NCBI GenBank assembly: GCA_025363575.1
Contig: JANYDM010000063.1
Location: 28,705-92,704, forward strand
Reading direction: 5' to 3'
From: Betaproteobacteria bacterium
GTDB taxonomy: Bacteria > Pseudomonadota > Gammaproteobacteria > Burkholderiales > SG8-41
Length of the DNA stretch: 64,000 nt
A program made the position numbers and the translations under genes. Position 1 is the stretch's first letter. Each line of letters opens with the position of its first letter. The notes beneath the pieces were generated by a model, which did no database searches, was not told the DNA's origin, and saw nothing but the letters and a program-made list of their open reading frames with translations. Shown piece by piece: positions 1 through 9,668 of the stretch.

Positions 1-18
1 TCAATCCTCAATTCTGCT

Positions 19-1914
19 TTACTGCTGCTGCCCTTTTTTCTCCAACCGGTCCTGCTGCACCTTGACGTCGGACCTCGCCTTCAGGCTTGCTACGTAAGCA
101 TTGAGTTCTTCCTGAGCGAGCAGTTGATGTAGTTCTTCCCTGGCGGCCTTGCGCTTGGCCTCGTCCAGCGTCTCCGCGTTCACGACGCGTGTGATTTTCA
201 GCAGCACGAACCCGCCTTGCGGATTCTCATAGCCCGCGTACGCAGGCAGTTTGATGCCGTCTGCCTTGAAGATTTCGGCAATCGCGGGCGCGGTGTAGCC
301 CTGCGCATTGTCGCGGCTTATTACCTTCGGCGCGCTCCACGCTCCTTCTTCAGCGCCACCCTGCTTGAGCTTGGCCAGCAGTTCGCGGCCCTGCTTCGCG
401 GCAAGCTCCGCCGCCTTTTCGCGCGTCAGGCGCTTGACGATTTCCGCGCTGACGTCCGCCAGCGGCCGTGTCGTCGCCGCTTTGTATTCGAGCACGCGTG
501 CCGACACGAGGTTATTGTTGCCGACGTCGACGACTTCGGTATTGCGCTTGTTCTTGACGGCTTCTTCGCCGAACACGGCCTGCAGCAGCTTTGCGTTGTT
601 AAGCAGCTTGGTCTCGCCGCCGCTGCGACTCATCCAGGCGCTCGTCTGTAGCGGCAGTTTCAGCGCGTCGGCGGCGGGCTTCAGGCTGTCGCCCTGCTCG
701 AACACTTTGTTGTTCAGTTCTTCGGCGAGTTCGGCATATCGCTTGCCCGCCTTTTGCCTCTTCAGGTCGAGCTCGACCTGCTTCTTCACCTCGTCAAATC
801 CATGCCGTTTCTCGCCGGTGAGTTTGATGATGTGAAAGCCGAACTGCGACTCGACGAGGCCGCTGATTTCGCCGACTTTCATGCCGAATGCGGCATCGTC
901 GAACGATTTCACCATCGCGCCGCGCGGAAACATGCCGAGATCGCCGCCTTTGGCCGCGGAGCCCGGGTCCTGCGAATTTTTCTTCGCGACATCCGCAAAG
1001 CTGGCCGGGTTTTGCTTGGCCTGCCTCAGCAATTGTTCCGCCTGCGCGCGCGCCGCCTGCTTCTGCTCGGCGCTCGCGTTGGCGTCCACCGTAATCAGAA
1101 TGTGGCTCGCCTGACGTTCGTCGCCCTTCGCATACTGCTTGAGGTTCTGATCATAGAACTGCTTGACCTCGTCCGCGCCGACGTCGGTTTGTGCCGCGAT
1201 CGCATCGAGCGACAGCAAGACGTATTCGAGGCGCGCCTGCTCGGGAACCTGAAACGCATTCTGGTTCGCTTCGTAATAGGCTTTCACCGCGGCATCGTCG
1301 ATATTGACCTGCGCGGCGTATTTCTCCGGGTCGAGCGTGCTTTGGCTCACTTCGCGCTGCTGCGCGTTGATGCGCAGTAACCGCTCGGCAACCGACTTCG
1401 GCGCGATCGCCGTCGCGAGATAGGCGCCATTGATCCGTTGCAGCATCAGATCGCGCCGCAAGCTTTGTTCGAACCCGGTTTCCGACAGATTCTGGCGCTT
1501 GAGCAATTCAACATAGCGGGCATGCGAAAATTTTCCGTCTTCCTGAAAGGCGGGCTGCTCGGCGATGACCTGCTGCAGCTGCTCATCGGAGACCAGCACG
1601 TTGCTGCGCAGCGCCTGATTGACGAGCAGGCGCTGGCGAATGAGCGCTTCCAGCACGGCAAAACGCAGCTCGGGGCTGTCGAGCATGGCGGGGTCGACTC
1701 GATTGCCGACGAGTCGTTGCAGATAGTTCTGGCGCTCCTGCAGCGCGATCGAGAACTCCTGCTGAGTGACCGGCGTGCCGGCCACGGTCGCGACGTGATT
1801 GCCGACATCCGCGGCGCGGAAATAGGAATCGATGCCGAAAAAGGCGAACGGCAGAGCGATAGCTGCCAGCACGAGCTGCGCCAGCGTCTTATGTTTGTGT
1901 ACAAGATCGAACAT
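19..1914 (-). CDS. ppiD: Periplasmic folding chaperone / peptidyl-prolyl isomerase PpiD
   Basis: This is a SurA/PpiD-type protein of 631 aa, close to the usual PpiD length. One N-terminal membrane anchor (about residues 12-29) is followed by a SurA-like N-terminal chaperone region (about 36-190), a parvulin rotamase domain (about 267-368, beginning ERQASHILI and containing [10 protein letters not shown]) and a long C-terminal chaperone-like part. PpiD is anchored in the inner membrane and helps outer-membrane and secreted proteins fold near the Sec translocon. It is the last gene of the tRNA-hupB-lon-clpX-clpP-tig group on this strand, a common betaproteobacterial order. The ATG start precedes the membrane anchor directly. 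Only 18 noncoding bases remain before the window edge. Confidence 0.93.
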   Translation of the reverse strand: MFDLVHKHKTLAQLVLAAIALPFAFFGIDSYFRAADVGNHVATVAGTPVTQQEFSIALQERQNYLQRLVGNRVDPAMLDSPELRFAVLEALIRQRLLVNQALRSNVLVSDEQLQQVIAEQPAFQEDGKFSHARYVELLKRQNLSETGFEQSLRRDLMLQRINGAYLATAIAPKSVAERLLRINAQQREVSQSTLDPEKYAAQVNIDDAAVKAYYEANQNAFQVPEQARLEYVLLSLDAIAAQTDVGADEVKQFYDQNLKQYAKGDERQASHILITVDANASAEQKQAARAQAEQLLRQAKQNPASFADVAKKNSQDPGSAAKGGDLGMFPRGAMVKSFDDAAFGMKVGEISGLVESQFGFHIIKLTGEKRHGFDEVKKQVELDLKRQKAGKRYAELAEELNNKVFEQGDSLKPAADALKLPLQTSAWMSRSGGETKLLNNAKLLQAVFGEEAVKNKRNTEVVDVGNNNLVSARVLEYKAATTRPLADVSAEIVKRLTREKAAELAAKQGRELLAKLKQGGAEEGAWSAPKVISRDNAQGYTAPAIAEIFKADGIKLPAYAGYENPQGGFVLLKITRVVNAETLDEAKRKAAREELHQLLAQEELNAYVASLKARSDVKVQQDRLEKKGQQQ

Positions 1915-1988
1915 ATCAGTTCACCGCGCAAATGATCCAACAGCGCTCGACGCCTCGGGCGCATGGGACCCGGACGCGCCTTGCGCGC

Positions 1989-2018
1989 AAAAAAAAGGCG
2001 AACACAGTTCGCCTTTTT
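1989..2018 (-). terminator. Intrinsic terminator of the tRNA-Val/tRNA-Asp transcript
   Basis: On the minus strand a 12-bp perfect stem (arms 2018-2007 and 2003-1992, AAAAAGGCGAAC with its complement) encloses a 3-nt loop and runs straight into a U-rich tract. It lies just downstream of tRNA-Asp and upstream of ppiD, so it should end the tRNA transcript. Confidence 0.85.
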
Positions 2019-2023
2019 GAGTC

Positions 2024-2100
2024 TGGCGGAGTGGACGGGACTCGAACCCGCGACCCCCGGCGTGACAGGCCGGTATTCTAACCAACTGAACTACCACTCC
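2024..2100 (-). tRNA. tRNA-Asp (anticodon GTC)
   Basis: The minus strand reads as a cloverleaf starting GGAGTGG and ending CCACTCC-G-CCA, with the CCA encoded. The anticodon arm CCGGCCT-GTC-ACGCCGG gives GTC, and the T arm holds GGTTCGAGTCC. The length is 77 nt. It is the second gene of a two-tRNA unit with tRNA-Val, 23 nt downstream of it. Confidence 0.97.
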
Positions 2101-2123
2101 AATGATGTTTCGCTTACAGACCC

Positions 2124-2199
2124 TGGTGGGTGCTGACGGGTTCGAACCGCCGACATTCGCCTTGTAAGGGCGACGCTCTACCAACTGAGCTAAGCACCC
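2124..2199 (-). tRNA. tRNA-Val (anticodon TAC)
   Basis: The minus strand gives a 76-nt cloverleaf from GGGTGCT to CAGCACCC-A-CCA (CCA encoded). The anticodon arm TCGCC-CTTACAA-GGCGA gives TAC, and the T loop has GTTCGAA. It is the first tRNA of the Val-Asp pair. Confidence 0.97.
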
Positions 2200-2238
2200 G
2201 TGACCTCGGGAAACGCCAAAAACGCCTGCTACGACGAA

Positions 2239-2273
2239 TTTGGGGTAGATGCGCGTCGCGCATCTACCCCAAA
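2239..2273. repeat. Perfect 17-bp inverted repeat between hupB and tRNA-Val
   Basis: Arms 2239-2255 and 2257-2273 are exact complements (outer part TTTGGGGTAGATGCG) around a single central T. Neither strand has a following U tract, so it is not a textbook intrinsic terminator. It sits 50 bp past the hupB stop codon and 40 bp before the tRNA-Val gene, so it may cap the hupB mRNA 3' end or act as a protein-binding palindrome. Confidence 0.8.
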
Positions 2274-2322
2274 GTGTAATCTGTGTATTCGCTTGAACTA
2301 CGCTTCAACTGCTGAGCGGGCG

Positions 2323-2595
2323 CTAGTTTACCGCATCTTTGAGTGCCTTGCCAGCGCTGAACTTGGGCACGCACGCGGCCTTGATCTTGATTTCCTCGCC
2401 GGTGCGCGGATTGCGTCCGGTGCGCGCCGCCCGCTTGCCGACCTTGAAAGTGCCGAAACCGACCAGCGTCACGCTCGAACCTTTTTTTAGCGCCCCCTTG
2501 ATCGCCCCCAACGCCCCGTCGAGCGCCTTTTCGGCAGACGCTTTGGAGATATCGGCGGATTTGGCGACGGACTCGATCAACTCAGATTTATTCAC
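2323..2595 (-). CDS. hupB: DNA-binding protein HU-beta
   Basis: This histone-like nucleoid protein has 90 aa, exactly the usual HU length. It carries the HU signature [18 protein letters not shown] and ends GKALKDAVN as HU-beta does. The start is taken at a GTG (2595-2593, VNKSELIE), because AAGGGGA lies about 6 nt upstream and the HU family begins MNKSELI. An ATG six codons further upstream would add residues foreign to the family and would place this Shine-Dalgarno inside the gene. HU dimers bend and compact DNA. The gene lies downstream of lon, as in many proteobacteria, and has its own candidate promoter at 2703-2731. Confidence 0.96.
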   Translation of the reverse strand: MNKSELIESVAKSADISKASAEKALDGALGAIKGALKKGSSVTLVGFGTFKVGKRAARTGRNPRTGEEIKIKAACVPKFSAGKALKDAVN

Positions 2596-2649
2596 GTAAA
2601 TCCCCTTATTCAAATTTGCACAAAGCCGGCGCGAAACGCAGGCTGGAAT

Positions 2650-2684
2650 AAAAGCCCGGCACGCGTTTTCACGCAGTGCCGGGC
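2650..2684 (-). terminator. Terminator-like hairpin between lon and hupB
   Basis: A 9-bp GC-rich stem (GCCCGGCAC at 2684-2676 pairing with 2662-2654 on the minus strand) is followed by UUUUAUU. It fits an intrinsic terminator for lon. However, the best hupB promoter candidate (2703-2731) is upstream of it, so the hairpin would also lie in the hupB leader and could attenuate hupB. Confidence 0.75.
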
Positions 2685-2702
2685 GACAGTTCTTGTAAGT
2701 GA

Positions 2703-2731
2703 TTTATAGCAAGCGCGAAAACGCGGGTCAA
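2703..2731 (-). promoter_or_regulatory. Candidate sigma-70 promoter for hupB
   Basis: The minus strand shows TTGACC, a 17-nt spacer and TATAAA, a near-consensus sigma-70 promoter in the short lon-hupB gap. It would start RNA near 2696 and give hupB a leader of about 100 nt that includes the hairpin at 2650-2684. Confidence 0.6.
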
Positions 2732-2808
2732 GCCATAGCCAGCAAATATGCACGTTCATCGTAGGCGATGTGTGCAAATAGTCACACGGCAATATTTACA
2801 CCAGCGTT

Positions 2809-5226
2809 TCAGTGCTTGATTGCGGGCGCGTTGCTTTGCTCCACTGCCGGCACCGGCGGCACTTCCGGCTTGTCGGCGAGCGCCTCCGGCTTGCGTTCGA
2901 GCGCCATCTCCAGCACTTGGTCGATCCATTTCACGGGATGAATGTCGAGCCGGTTCTTAATGTTGTCAGGTATTTCCGCGAGATCTTTAACGTTCTCCTG
3001 CGGGATGAGCACGGTCTTGATGCCGCCACGATGCGCCGCGAGAAGCTTTTCCTTGAGACCGCCGATCGGCAGGACTTCGCCGCGCAACGTGATTTCCCCC
3101 GTCATCGCGACATCGGCACGCACCGGAATACCCGTAAAACACGAGACCATCGCGGTGCAGATGCCGATACCGGCACTGGGCCCGTCTTTTGGCGTAGCAC
3201 CTTCGGGCAAGTGTATGTGAATGTCATTTTTCTGATAGAAGTCTTCGGCGATGCCCAGCCTGCGCGAACGGCTGCGCACGACCGACAGTGCGGCCTGGAT
3301 CGACTCCTGCATGACTTCGCCGAGCTTGCCGGTGGTGATCGTCTTGCCCTTGCCCGGCATGACCGAGCTCTCTATCGTCAGCAGCTCGCCGCCGACCTCG
3401 GTCCACGCGAGACCCGTAACCTGGCCGACCTGGTTGTTCTTTTCAGCCAGGCCGAACGCGTAACGGCGCACGCCCAGGAATTTATCGAGGTTGCGCGAAT
3501 TGACGGCGACCTTTTTCAGCGCAGATTCGCCCTTCTTGACCACCAGCATTTTCACGACCTTGCGGCAGATTTTGGACACTTCGCGCTCGAGGCTGCGCAC
3601 GCCCGCCTCGCGCGAGTAGTAGCGGATTACGTCGCGCACTGCGCCGTCGGAAACCGTGAGCTCTTCGGACTTCAGCCCGTGGTTTTTCACCTGCTTCGGC
3701 AGCAGGTGGTGAATGGCGATGTGGACTTTTTCGTCCTCGGTGTAGCCCGACAAACGGATCACTTCCATGCGGTCAAGCAGCGCGGGCGGGATATTCAGCG
3801 TGTTGGCGGTCGCCACGAACATCACGTCCGACAGGTCGTACTCGACCTCGATGTAGTGATCGACGAACGTGTGGTTCTGCTCGGGATCGAGCACCTCGAG
3901 CAGCGCGCTCGCCGGGTCGCCGCGGAAATCCATGCCCATCTTGTCGACTTCGTCGAGCAGGAACAGCGGATTGCGCACCGCGACCTTGGTCATGTTCTGC
4001 AGAATCTTGCCCGGCATCGAACCGATATAAGTACGGCGATGGCCGCGGATCTCCGCCTCATCGCGCACGCCGCCGAGCGACATGCGCACGAACTTGCGGT
4101 TGGTCGCGCGCGCGATCGACTGGCCAAGAGAGGTCTTGCCCACGCCCGGGGCGCCGACGAGGCACAGGATGGGCGCTTTCATCTTGTCGACGCGCTGCTG
4201 CACGGCAAGGTACTCGACGATGCGCTCCTTGACCTTCTCCAGGCCGTAATGGTCTTCATCGAGGACCGCTTCGGCTTTAGTCAGATCAGTGCTGATCTTG
4301 CTTTTCTTCTTCCACGGCAGCGACACAATGGCGTCGATGTAGTTACGCACCACGGTGGCTTCCGCCGACATCGGCGACATCAGGCGCAGCTTTTTGAATT
4401 CGGTCTCGGCCTTCTTGCGTGCGTCCTTTGGCATGTGCGCGGACTTGATGCGCTTTTCCATGTCGTCCAGATCCGCTCCCTCTTCAAGCTCGCCGAGCTC
4501 TTTCTGGATCGCCTTGACCTGCTCGTTCAGGTAATACTCGCGCTGGCTTTTCTCCATCTGGCGCTTGACGCGGCCCCGGATGCGCTTCTCGACCTGCAGA
4601 ATGTCGAGTTCGCCTTCGATCAGCGTCAGCAAGTGCTCGAGGCGCTTCTTGGCGGCGAACATTTCGAGCACTTCCTGCTTTTGCTCGAGCTTGAGCGGCA
4701 GATGCGCGGCGATCGTGTCGGCAAGCCGGCCCGGCTCGTCGATGCCCGACAGTGAGGTCAGGATTTCGGGCGGAATTTTCTTATTCAGCTTGACGTACTG
4801 ATCGAACTGCGCGACCAGCGTGCGGCGCATCGCCTCGACTTCGGCAGTTATCTCGTTGTCCGCAGCGATCGGCGTCGCCTCGACCGTAAAATGCGTCGTT
4901 GCGTCGACCACTTGATTGATATGCGCACGCTGGCTTCCTTCGACCAGCACTTTGACCGTGCCGTCGGGCAGTTTCAGCATTTGCAGGATATTGGCGACCG
5001 TGCCGATCGAATACAGGTCTTCAGGCGCCGGCTCGTCCTTGGCCGCCGACTTCTGCGCGATCAGCACGATGCTCTTGCCCGCCTCCATCGCGGTCTCGAG
5101 CGCCTTGATCGATTTGGGACGCCCCACGAACAGGGGAATGACCATATGCGGAAATACCACCACGTCGCGCAAAGGCAAGAGCGGCAACTGCACCATATTC
5201 GTCACCTGGTCATTGGAAATGGACAT
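2809..5226 (-). CDS. lon: ATP-dependent protease La (Lon)
   Basis: Lon is a cytosolic AAA+ serine protease that degrades misfolded and regulatory proteins. The 805-aa protein has the N-terminal substrate-binding domain (about 12-205), Walker A GAPGVGKT at 358-365, Walker B LLDEVD near 423-428, and the C-terminal protease domain with the Ser-Lys dyad at Ser684 (KDGPSAG) and Lys727 (GGLKEKLL). All catalytic residues are present. It follows clpX with a 126-bp gap that contains a possible heat-shock promoter (5273-5299), so it may be both co-transcribed with clpX and separately induced. Confidence 0.97.
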   Translation of the reverse strand: MSISNDQVTNMVQLPLLPLRDVVVFPHMVIPLFVGRPKSIKALETAMEAGKSIVLIAQKSAAKDEPAPEDLYSIGTVANILQMLKLPDGTVKVLVEGSQRAHINQVVDATTHFTVEATPIAADNEITAEVEAMRRTLVAQFDQYVKLNKKIPPEILTSLSGIDEPGRLADTIAAHLPLKLEQKQEVLEMFAAKKRLEHLLTLIEGELDILQVEKRIRGRVKRQMEKSQREYYLNEQVKAIQKELGELEEGADLDDMEKRIKSAHMPKDARKKAETEFKKLRLMSPMSAEATVVRNYIDAIVSLPWKKKSKISTDLTKAEAVLDEDHYGLEKVKERIVEYLAVQQRVDKMKAPILCLVGAPGVGKTSLGQSIARATNRKFVRMSLGGVRDEAEIRGHRRTYIGSMPGKILQNMTKVAVRNPLFLLDEVDKMGMDFRGDPASALLEVLDPEQNHTFVDHYIEVEYDLSDVMFVATANTLNIPPALLDRMEVIRLSGYTEDEKVHIAIHHLLPKQVKNHGLKSEELTVSDGAVRDVIRYYSREAGVRSLEREVSKICRKVVKMLVVKKGESALKKVAVNSRNLDKFLGVRRYAFGLAEKNNQVGQVTGLAWTEVGGELLTIESSVMPGKGKTITTGKLGEVMQESIQAALSVVRSRSRRLGIAEDFYQKNDIHIHLPEGATPKDGPSAGIGICTAMVSCFTGIPVRADVAMTGEITLRGEVLPIGGLKEKLLAAHRGGIKTVLIPQENVKDLAEIPDNIKNRLDIHPVKWIDQVLEMALERKPEALADKPEVPPVPAVEQSNAPAIKH

Positions 5227-5272
5227 GTCGATCTACCTGAGTGATGTACAAGAAAAAAGCGATATAAAACAG

Positions 5273-5299
5273 TGTTGGGGCGACCCCCGGCAATGCAAG
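5273..5299 (-). promoter_or_regulatory. Possible sigma-32 (heat-shock) promoter of lon
   Basis: On the minus strand CTTGCA, 13 nt and CCCCAACA resemble the RpoH pattern CTTGAA-N(13-15)-CCCCAT. It lies about 50 bp before lon, which is a classic heat-shock gene. The match is imperfect, so this is a suggestion only. Confidence 0.35.
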
Positions 5300-5352
5300 C
5301 TGCGACGCCTCCCCGCGGTATTTGCCGGCGCGGGACAGGGTTCATGTACAGA

Positions 5353-6618
5353 TTATACCGAACCCGCTACCTTGGGTTGATCGGAATAGATGAGGATAGG
5401 CCGCGTATCTGTGCCGATTGAACCTTCGTCGACGACAACCTTGATGACGTTGTCGAGCGATGGCAAGTCGAACATGGTATCGAGCAGTGTCTGTTCGAGT
5501 ATGGAGCGCAGGCCGCGCGCGCCGGTCTTGCGTTCGAGCGCCTTGCGCGACACGGCTTTCAACGCCGCGTCACGCACCTCGAGCTCGACGCCCTCCATCG
5601 AGAACATTTTCTGGTACTGCTTGAGCAAGGCGTTCTTGGGCTCGGTGAGGATCTGAATCAGCGCGACCTCGTCGAGCTCCTCAAGCGTGGCGACGACCGG
5701 CAGCCGTCCGACGAACTCGGGAATCAGCCCGTACTTGATCAGGTCTTCCGGCTGCACGCTGCGCAGAATCTTGGTCGCATCCTTGCGGTTGTCGCGGCTT
5801 TTGACTTCCGCGCCAAAACCGATGCCGCCTTTTTCCGAGCGCGCGCGTATGACCTTGTCGAGACCGTCGAACGCGCCGCCGCAGATGAACAGGATATTGG
5901 TAGTGTCGACCTGGACGAACTCCTGGTTAGGATGCTTGCGGCCGCCTTGCGGGGGCACCGAGGCGATCGTGCCTTCTATGAGCTTGAGCAGCGCCTGCTG
6001 CACGCCCTCGCCGGACACATCGCGCGTGATCGACGGGTTATCCGATTTGCGCGAAATCTTGTCGATTTCGTCGATGTAGACGATTCCGCGCTGCGCCTTC
6101 TCCACGTCGTAGTCGCATTTTTGCAGCAGCTTCTGAATGATGTTCTCGACGTCTTCGCCAACGTAACCGGCTTCGGTGAGCGTCGTCGCATCAGCCATGA
6201 CGAACGGCACGTTCAACAGGCGCGCGAGGGTCTGCGCGAGAAGCGTCTTGCCCGAGCCGGTCGGTCCGACCAGCAGGATGTTGCTCTTGGCCAGCTCGAC
6301 GTCGTCGTTCTTGGTCAGGTTCTTCAGCCGCTTGTAATGATTGTAAACGGCGACCGACAGTATTTTCTTGGCGAGGTCCTGCCCAATCACGTACTGATCG
6401 AGGATCTCGCGGATCTCGTGGGGAACCGGCAAATCGGATTTGGCGCCTTTCGTGCCGTGCTCGCCCTGCGTTTCCTCGCGAATGATGTCATTGCACAATT
6501 CGATGCATTCATCGCAGATGAACACCGACGGGCCTGCGATGAGCTTGCGCACCTCGTGCTGGCTCTTGCCGCAGAACGAGCAATACAGCAGTTTTTCGCC
6601 GCCGATCTTGTCTGACAT
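5353..6618 (-). CDS. clpX: ATP-dependent Clp protease ATP-binding subunit ClpX
   Basis: ClpX is a hexameric AAA+ unfoldase that feeds proteins to ClpP. The protein has 421 aa. Its N-terminal zinc-binding domain has Cys13, Cys16, Cys35 and Cys38 ([18 protein letters not shown]), Walker A GPTGSGKT is at 118-125, and the sensor and C-terminal AAA+ regions are intact. The start is at 6618 ([13 protein letters not shown]), where the family begins, with AGAGGA upstream. The reading frame is open further upstream, but that part overlaps clpP out of frame. It lies 37 bp downstream of clpP in the tig-clpP-clpX operon. Confidence 0.97.
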   Translation of the reverse strand: MSDKIGGEKLLYCSFCGKSQHEVRKLIAGPSVFICDECIELCNDIIREETQGEHGTKGAKSDLPVPHEIREILDQYVIGQDLAKKILSVAVYNHYKRLKNLTKNDDVELAKSNILLVGPTGSGKTLLAQTLARLLNVPFVMADATTLTEAGYVGEDVENIIQKLLQKCDYDVEKAQRGIVYIDEIDKISRKSDNPSITRDVSGEGVQQALLKLIEGTIASVPPQGGRKHPNQEFVQVDTTNILFICGGAFDGLDKVIRARSEKGGIGFGAEVKSRDNRKDATKILRSVQPEDLIKYGLIPEFVGRLPVVATLEELDEVALIQILTEPKNALLKQYQKMFSMEGVELEVRDAALKAVSRKALERKTGARGLRSILEQTLLDTMFDLPSLDNVIKVVVDEGSIGTDTRPILIYSDQPKVAGSV

Positions 6619-6655
6619 ACGATGTTTTCCTCTTATAGGCCCGTATTGTAGGACA

Positions 6656-7297
6656 TTATTTCGCGGTTTCTGCCCGATTGACCAGCACTTTATCGACCAG
6701 TCCGTAGTGGACCGACTGATCAGCTGACAAGAAGTTGTCGCGATCGGTGTCTTTCTCGATCGTCTCGATCTTCTGGCCGGTGTGCTTGGCCATGATTTCA
6801 TTGAGGCGGCCTTTGAGGAAAAGAATTTCCTTCGCGTGGATTTCTATGTCCGACGCCTGCCCCTGGAAGCCTCCCATCGGCTGGTGAATCATCACGCGTG
6901 AATTGGGCAGGCAAAAGCGCTTGCCTTTGGCGCCCGCCGTCAACAAGAGCGCGCCCATGCTGGCCGCCTGACCGACACACAAAGTTGAAACATCGGGCTT
7001 GATGAACTGCATCGTGTCGTAAATCGCGAGGCCCGCTGATACCGAGCCGCCCGGCGAGTTGATGTAGAACGAGATGTCTTTATCGGGATTGTCCGACTCG
7101 AGAAAGAGCAGCTGCGCAACGATCACGTTGGCGGTGACTTCCGTAACCGGGCCGACCAGGAAAACGACGCGCTCTTTGAGCAGTCGCGAATAGATATCGT
7201 ACGCGCGCTCGCCGCGGCCGCTTTGCTCGATGACCATCGGAATCAGGCCCAGGCCCTGCGGTTCCATGCTGTTGCGCTGCCAGTCGGGTTGCATCAT
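6656..7297 (-). CDS. clpP: ATP-dependent Clp protease proteolytic subunit ClpP
   Basis: ClpP forms the barrel-shaped serine protease of ClpXP. The 213-aa protein has the full catalytic triad: Ser113 (GQAASMGA), His138 (MIHQPMGG) and Asp187 (DTDRDNF). Spacings of 25 and 49 residues are the same as in E. coli. The start codon overlaps the tig stop in an ATGA arrangement (7297-7294), so translation is likely coupled to trigger factor. Confidence 0.97.
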   Translation of the reverse strand: MMQPDWQRNSMEPQGLGLIPMVIEQSGRGERAYDIYSRLLKERVVFLVGPVTEVTANVIVAQLLFLESDNPDKDISFYINSPGGSVSAGLAIYDTMQFIKPDVSTLCVGQAASMGALLLTAGAKGKRFCLPNSRVMIHQPMGGFQGQASDIEIHAKEILFLKGRLNEIMAKHTGQKIETIEKDTDRDNFLSADQSVHYGLVDKVLVNRAETAK

Positions 7298-8601
7298 TTG
7301 CTCGTCCCCATCAAATCGTCCAATTCGGTCGCTGTGTCTTCAACTTGCGCGGTCGCCAGCGCCCAGGCCACCACGTTTTCCTCGACTACCATCGCTTCAA
7401 CCTCACGCAAGCGCTCGGGTGACTGGTAGTACCACTTCACCACCTGCTCCGGCTGCTCATAGCTTTGCGCCTGCTCCTCCACCATGGCCCGCACCTGCTC
7501 GGGCCGGGCCTGCAAACTATGCGTCTTGACCACTTCCGCCAGGATCAAACCCAAAGCCACGCGGCGTTGCGCCTGCTGCTCGAAAATCTCGCGCGGCAGT
7601 TGCATGTCTTTCGACTTGACGCCGCGCGCCGTCAGGTCCTGCTGCGCCGCCGACTGCATGCGTTCGATCTCGAGTTCGACCAGCGACTTTGGCGCCTCGA
7701 CTTTTGTCGTATCGATCAGCGCCTGCATGATCTGGTCTTTGACGCGGCCGCTGATGCGGCGTTTCACTTCGCGCTCCAGGTTTTCGCGCACCTCGCGGCG
7801 CATCGTGTCCAGGTTGCCGTCCGCAACGCCTAATGACTTTGCGAATTCGGCATCCACTGCCGGCAGTTTTGCGCCTGCAACCTGCTTTAACTTTACGTCG
7901 AAAGTGGCGGTTTTTCCAGCCATTTCTTTTCCATGATAATCTTCCGGAAAGCGTAATTCAAATGTCTTGCCATCGCCGGCTTTCAAGCCGGCAAGCTGGT
8001 CCTCGAAATCCTTGAGCAGTCGGCCTTCGCCGAGCGTGAGCGAGAAGTCGTCGCCCTTGCCGCCCTCGAATGCTTCGCCGCCGATCTTTCCGGCAAAATC
8101 GATCGTTACTTTATCGCCCGTCTCCGCCGCTCGCGCCGCCGGCTCGTAAGTGGCGCGTTGCTTGCGCATGATTTCGAGCGTCTTGTCGACTTCGGCGTCG
8201 CTGACCTTGGTCTGCGGTCTCTTGATGACGACCTTGCTCATGTCGCTCGCGGTGACTTCCGGATAAATTTCGAAAGTCGCGCTGAATTCGACCTGCTCGA
8301 CGCTGCCGAGTTCGCCTTTCGGCTCAAATCGCGGATAGCCCGCTACCTTCAGGTTCTGCTCGCGCACAGCGTCACCGAAACTTTTTTGCAGCTTGTCGCC
8401 GAGCACTTCGCGCCGCACTTGATCCTCGTACTGCTGGGCGACGACTTTCATCGGCACCTTGCCCGGACGAAAGCCGTGCATCTTGACGTTGCGCGCAAGC
8501 TGCTTTAGCCGCGTCTGCACTTCGCTGTTGATTTCATGGGAGGGCAGCGAAATGTTGATGCGCCGCTCGAGCTGATTGATGTTTTCCAGAGTTGCCGCCA
8601 T
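7294..8601 (-). CDS. tig: Trigger factor (ribosome-associated chaperone and prolyl isomerase)
   Basis: Trigger factor binds the ribosome exit tunnel and shields nascent chains. The 435-aa protein has the N-terminal ribosome-binding domain with the signature [12 protein letters not shown] (about 44-55), a central FKBP-type domain (about 160-245, [20 protein letters not shown]) and a helical C-terminal chaperone domain. It is the first gene of tig-clpP-clpX and overlaps clpP by 4 bp. A tRNA-Leu gene lies just upstream on the same strand. Confidence 0.96.
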   Translation of the reverse strand: MAATLENINQLERRINISLPSHEINSEVQTRLKQLARNVKMHGFRPGKVPMKVVAQQYEDQVRREVLGDKLQKSFGDAVREQNLKVAGYPRFEPKGELGSVEQVEFSATFEIYPEVTASDMSKVVIKRPQTKVSDAEVDKTLEIMRKQRATYEPAARAAETGDKVTIDFAGKIGGEAFEGGKGDDFSLTLGEGRLLKDFEDQLAGLKAGDGKTFELRFPEDYHGKEMAGKTATFDVKLKQVAGAKLPAVDAEFAKSLGVADGNLDTMRREVRENLEREVKRRISGRVKDQIMQALIDTTKVEAPKSLVELEIERMQSAAQQDLTARGVKSKDMQLPREIFEQQAQRRVALGLILAEVVKTHSLQARPEQVRAMVEEQAQSYEQPEQVVKWYYQSPERLREVEAMVVEENVVAWALATAQVEDTATELDDLMGTSK

Positions 8602-8658
8602 TATTCTTTCCTGAGTTCCTGACTAACTTCGTTCGTGAATGGTTGTGTGAACCGGGTC

Positions 8659-8752
<94 letters not shown>

Positions 8753-8765
<13 letters not shown>

Positions 8766-8781
8766 TACCCTCGTCCGTCAG
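8753..8781 (-). promoter_or_regulatory. Candidate promoter of tRNA-Leu(TAG)
   Basis: CTGACG, a 17-nt spacer and TACAAT end 10 bp before the tRNA 5' end on the minus strand, which is the expected geometry for a stable-RNA promoter. It overlaps the opposite-facing candidate for hpnC. Confidence 0.5.
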
Positions 8782-8798
8782 CTTCGAATACCGGCGAG

Positions 8799-9668
8799 GT
8801 GGCTAGCGCGAACCCGTTAAGCCGTTGTAATTCCGATCGTTTCCCGGGCCACTGCGTGACTATCGACCACTACGAAAATTTTCCTGTTGCGTCGGTGCTG
8901 ATGCCCGCGCGTTTACGCCGGCCGGTAGAACTCATTTATCGCTTTGCCCGCACGGCGGATGATTTCGCGGACGAAGGCGACTTGCCCGATGCAGAGCGGC
9001 TCGCGCTGCTCGCGGGCTATGGCACCGAATTGCGCTTGATTGAGCGTGGCTCTCAGCCGAAAACCGCGCTTTTCCGCGATCTTGCGACAACGATCGCAGA
9101 GCACTGCCTGCCGCTGGCGTTGTTCCACGACCTCCTGTCGGCGTTTGCCCAGGACGTGACAACAAAACGCTACGCCGACCTGCCTGCAGTGCTCGACTAT
9201 TGCCGGCGCTCCGCCAATCCCGTCGGACGTCTCCTGCTGGTCTTGTATGGGGCCGATACGCCGCAAAACAACGCGTGGTCGGACAAGATCTGCTCAGCGC
9301 TGCAGATCATCAATTTTATGCAAGACATCGCAATCGACTATGCAAACGGGCGCGTCTATATGCCGCAGGACGACCTCGCCCGCTTTCACGTCGGCGAATC
9401 GCAGATAGCCGCGCAAGAAGTGAACGGCGCATGGCGCGCCTTCATGGCGTTCGAAGTTACGCGGACGCGACGCTTGCTGCTTGACGGCGCGCCCCTGGGC
9501 CGCGTTCTCAGGGGCCGCATCGGGCTCGAAATGCGCATGATTATTGCCGGCGGCGAACGCATTCTGCACAAGATCGAAAGCACCGGCTATGACGTATTCC
9601 GCCGCCGCCCCGTGCTACGCTCCGTCGACTGGGTGTTGATGTTCGCCCGCACCTTCTCTCTCCGTTGA
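8799..9668 (+). CDS. hpnC: Squalene synthesis protein HpnC (hydroxysqualene synthase type)
   Basis: This trans-isoprenyl diphosphate synthase-type enzyme carries two aspartate-rich motifs, DDFADEGD early in the protein and QDIAIDYANGR-YMPQDDL later. In the HpnCDE pathway HpnD makes presqualene diphosphate from farnesyl diphosphate, HpnC turns it into hydroxysqualene, and HpnE reduces that to squalene for hopanoids. The frame starts with GTG at 8799 (289 aa). Family members usually begin near xVDHYENFPVAS, so the GTG at 8856 (VTIDHYENFPVAS) is an equally likely start, giving about 270 aa. It overlaps hpnD by 4 bp. Confidence 0.9.
   Translation: MASANPLSRCNSDRFPGHCVTIDHYENFPVASVLMPARLRRPVELIYRFARTADDFADEGDLPDAERLALLAGYGTELRLIERGSQPKTALFRDLATTIAEHCLPLALFHDLLSAFAQDVTTKRYADLPAVLDYCRRSANPVGRLLLVLYGADTPQNNAWSDKICSALQIINFMQDIAIDYANGRVYMPQDDLARFHVGESQIAAQEVNGAWRAFMAFEVTRTRRLLLDGAPLGRVLRGRIGLEMRMIIAGGERILHKIESTGYDVFRRRPVLRSVDWVLMFARTFSLR

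Noticed and set aside
2239..2273. The 17-bp palindrome as an intrinsic terminator
   Set aside because: Neither strand has a U tract after the stem (AAATTCG on the minus strand, AAAGTG on the plus strand).
2812..4755. A 647-codon open frame on the plus strand opposite lon
   Set aside because: It is the mirror of a GC-rich codon pattern: Arg/His/Leu-rich without any family motif, and fully inside an unquestioned lon gene.
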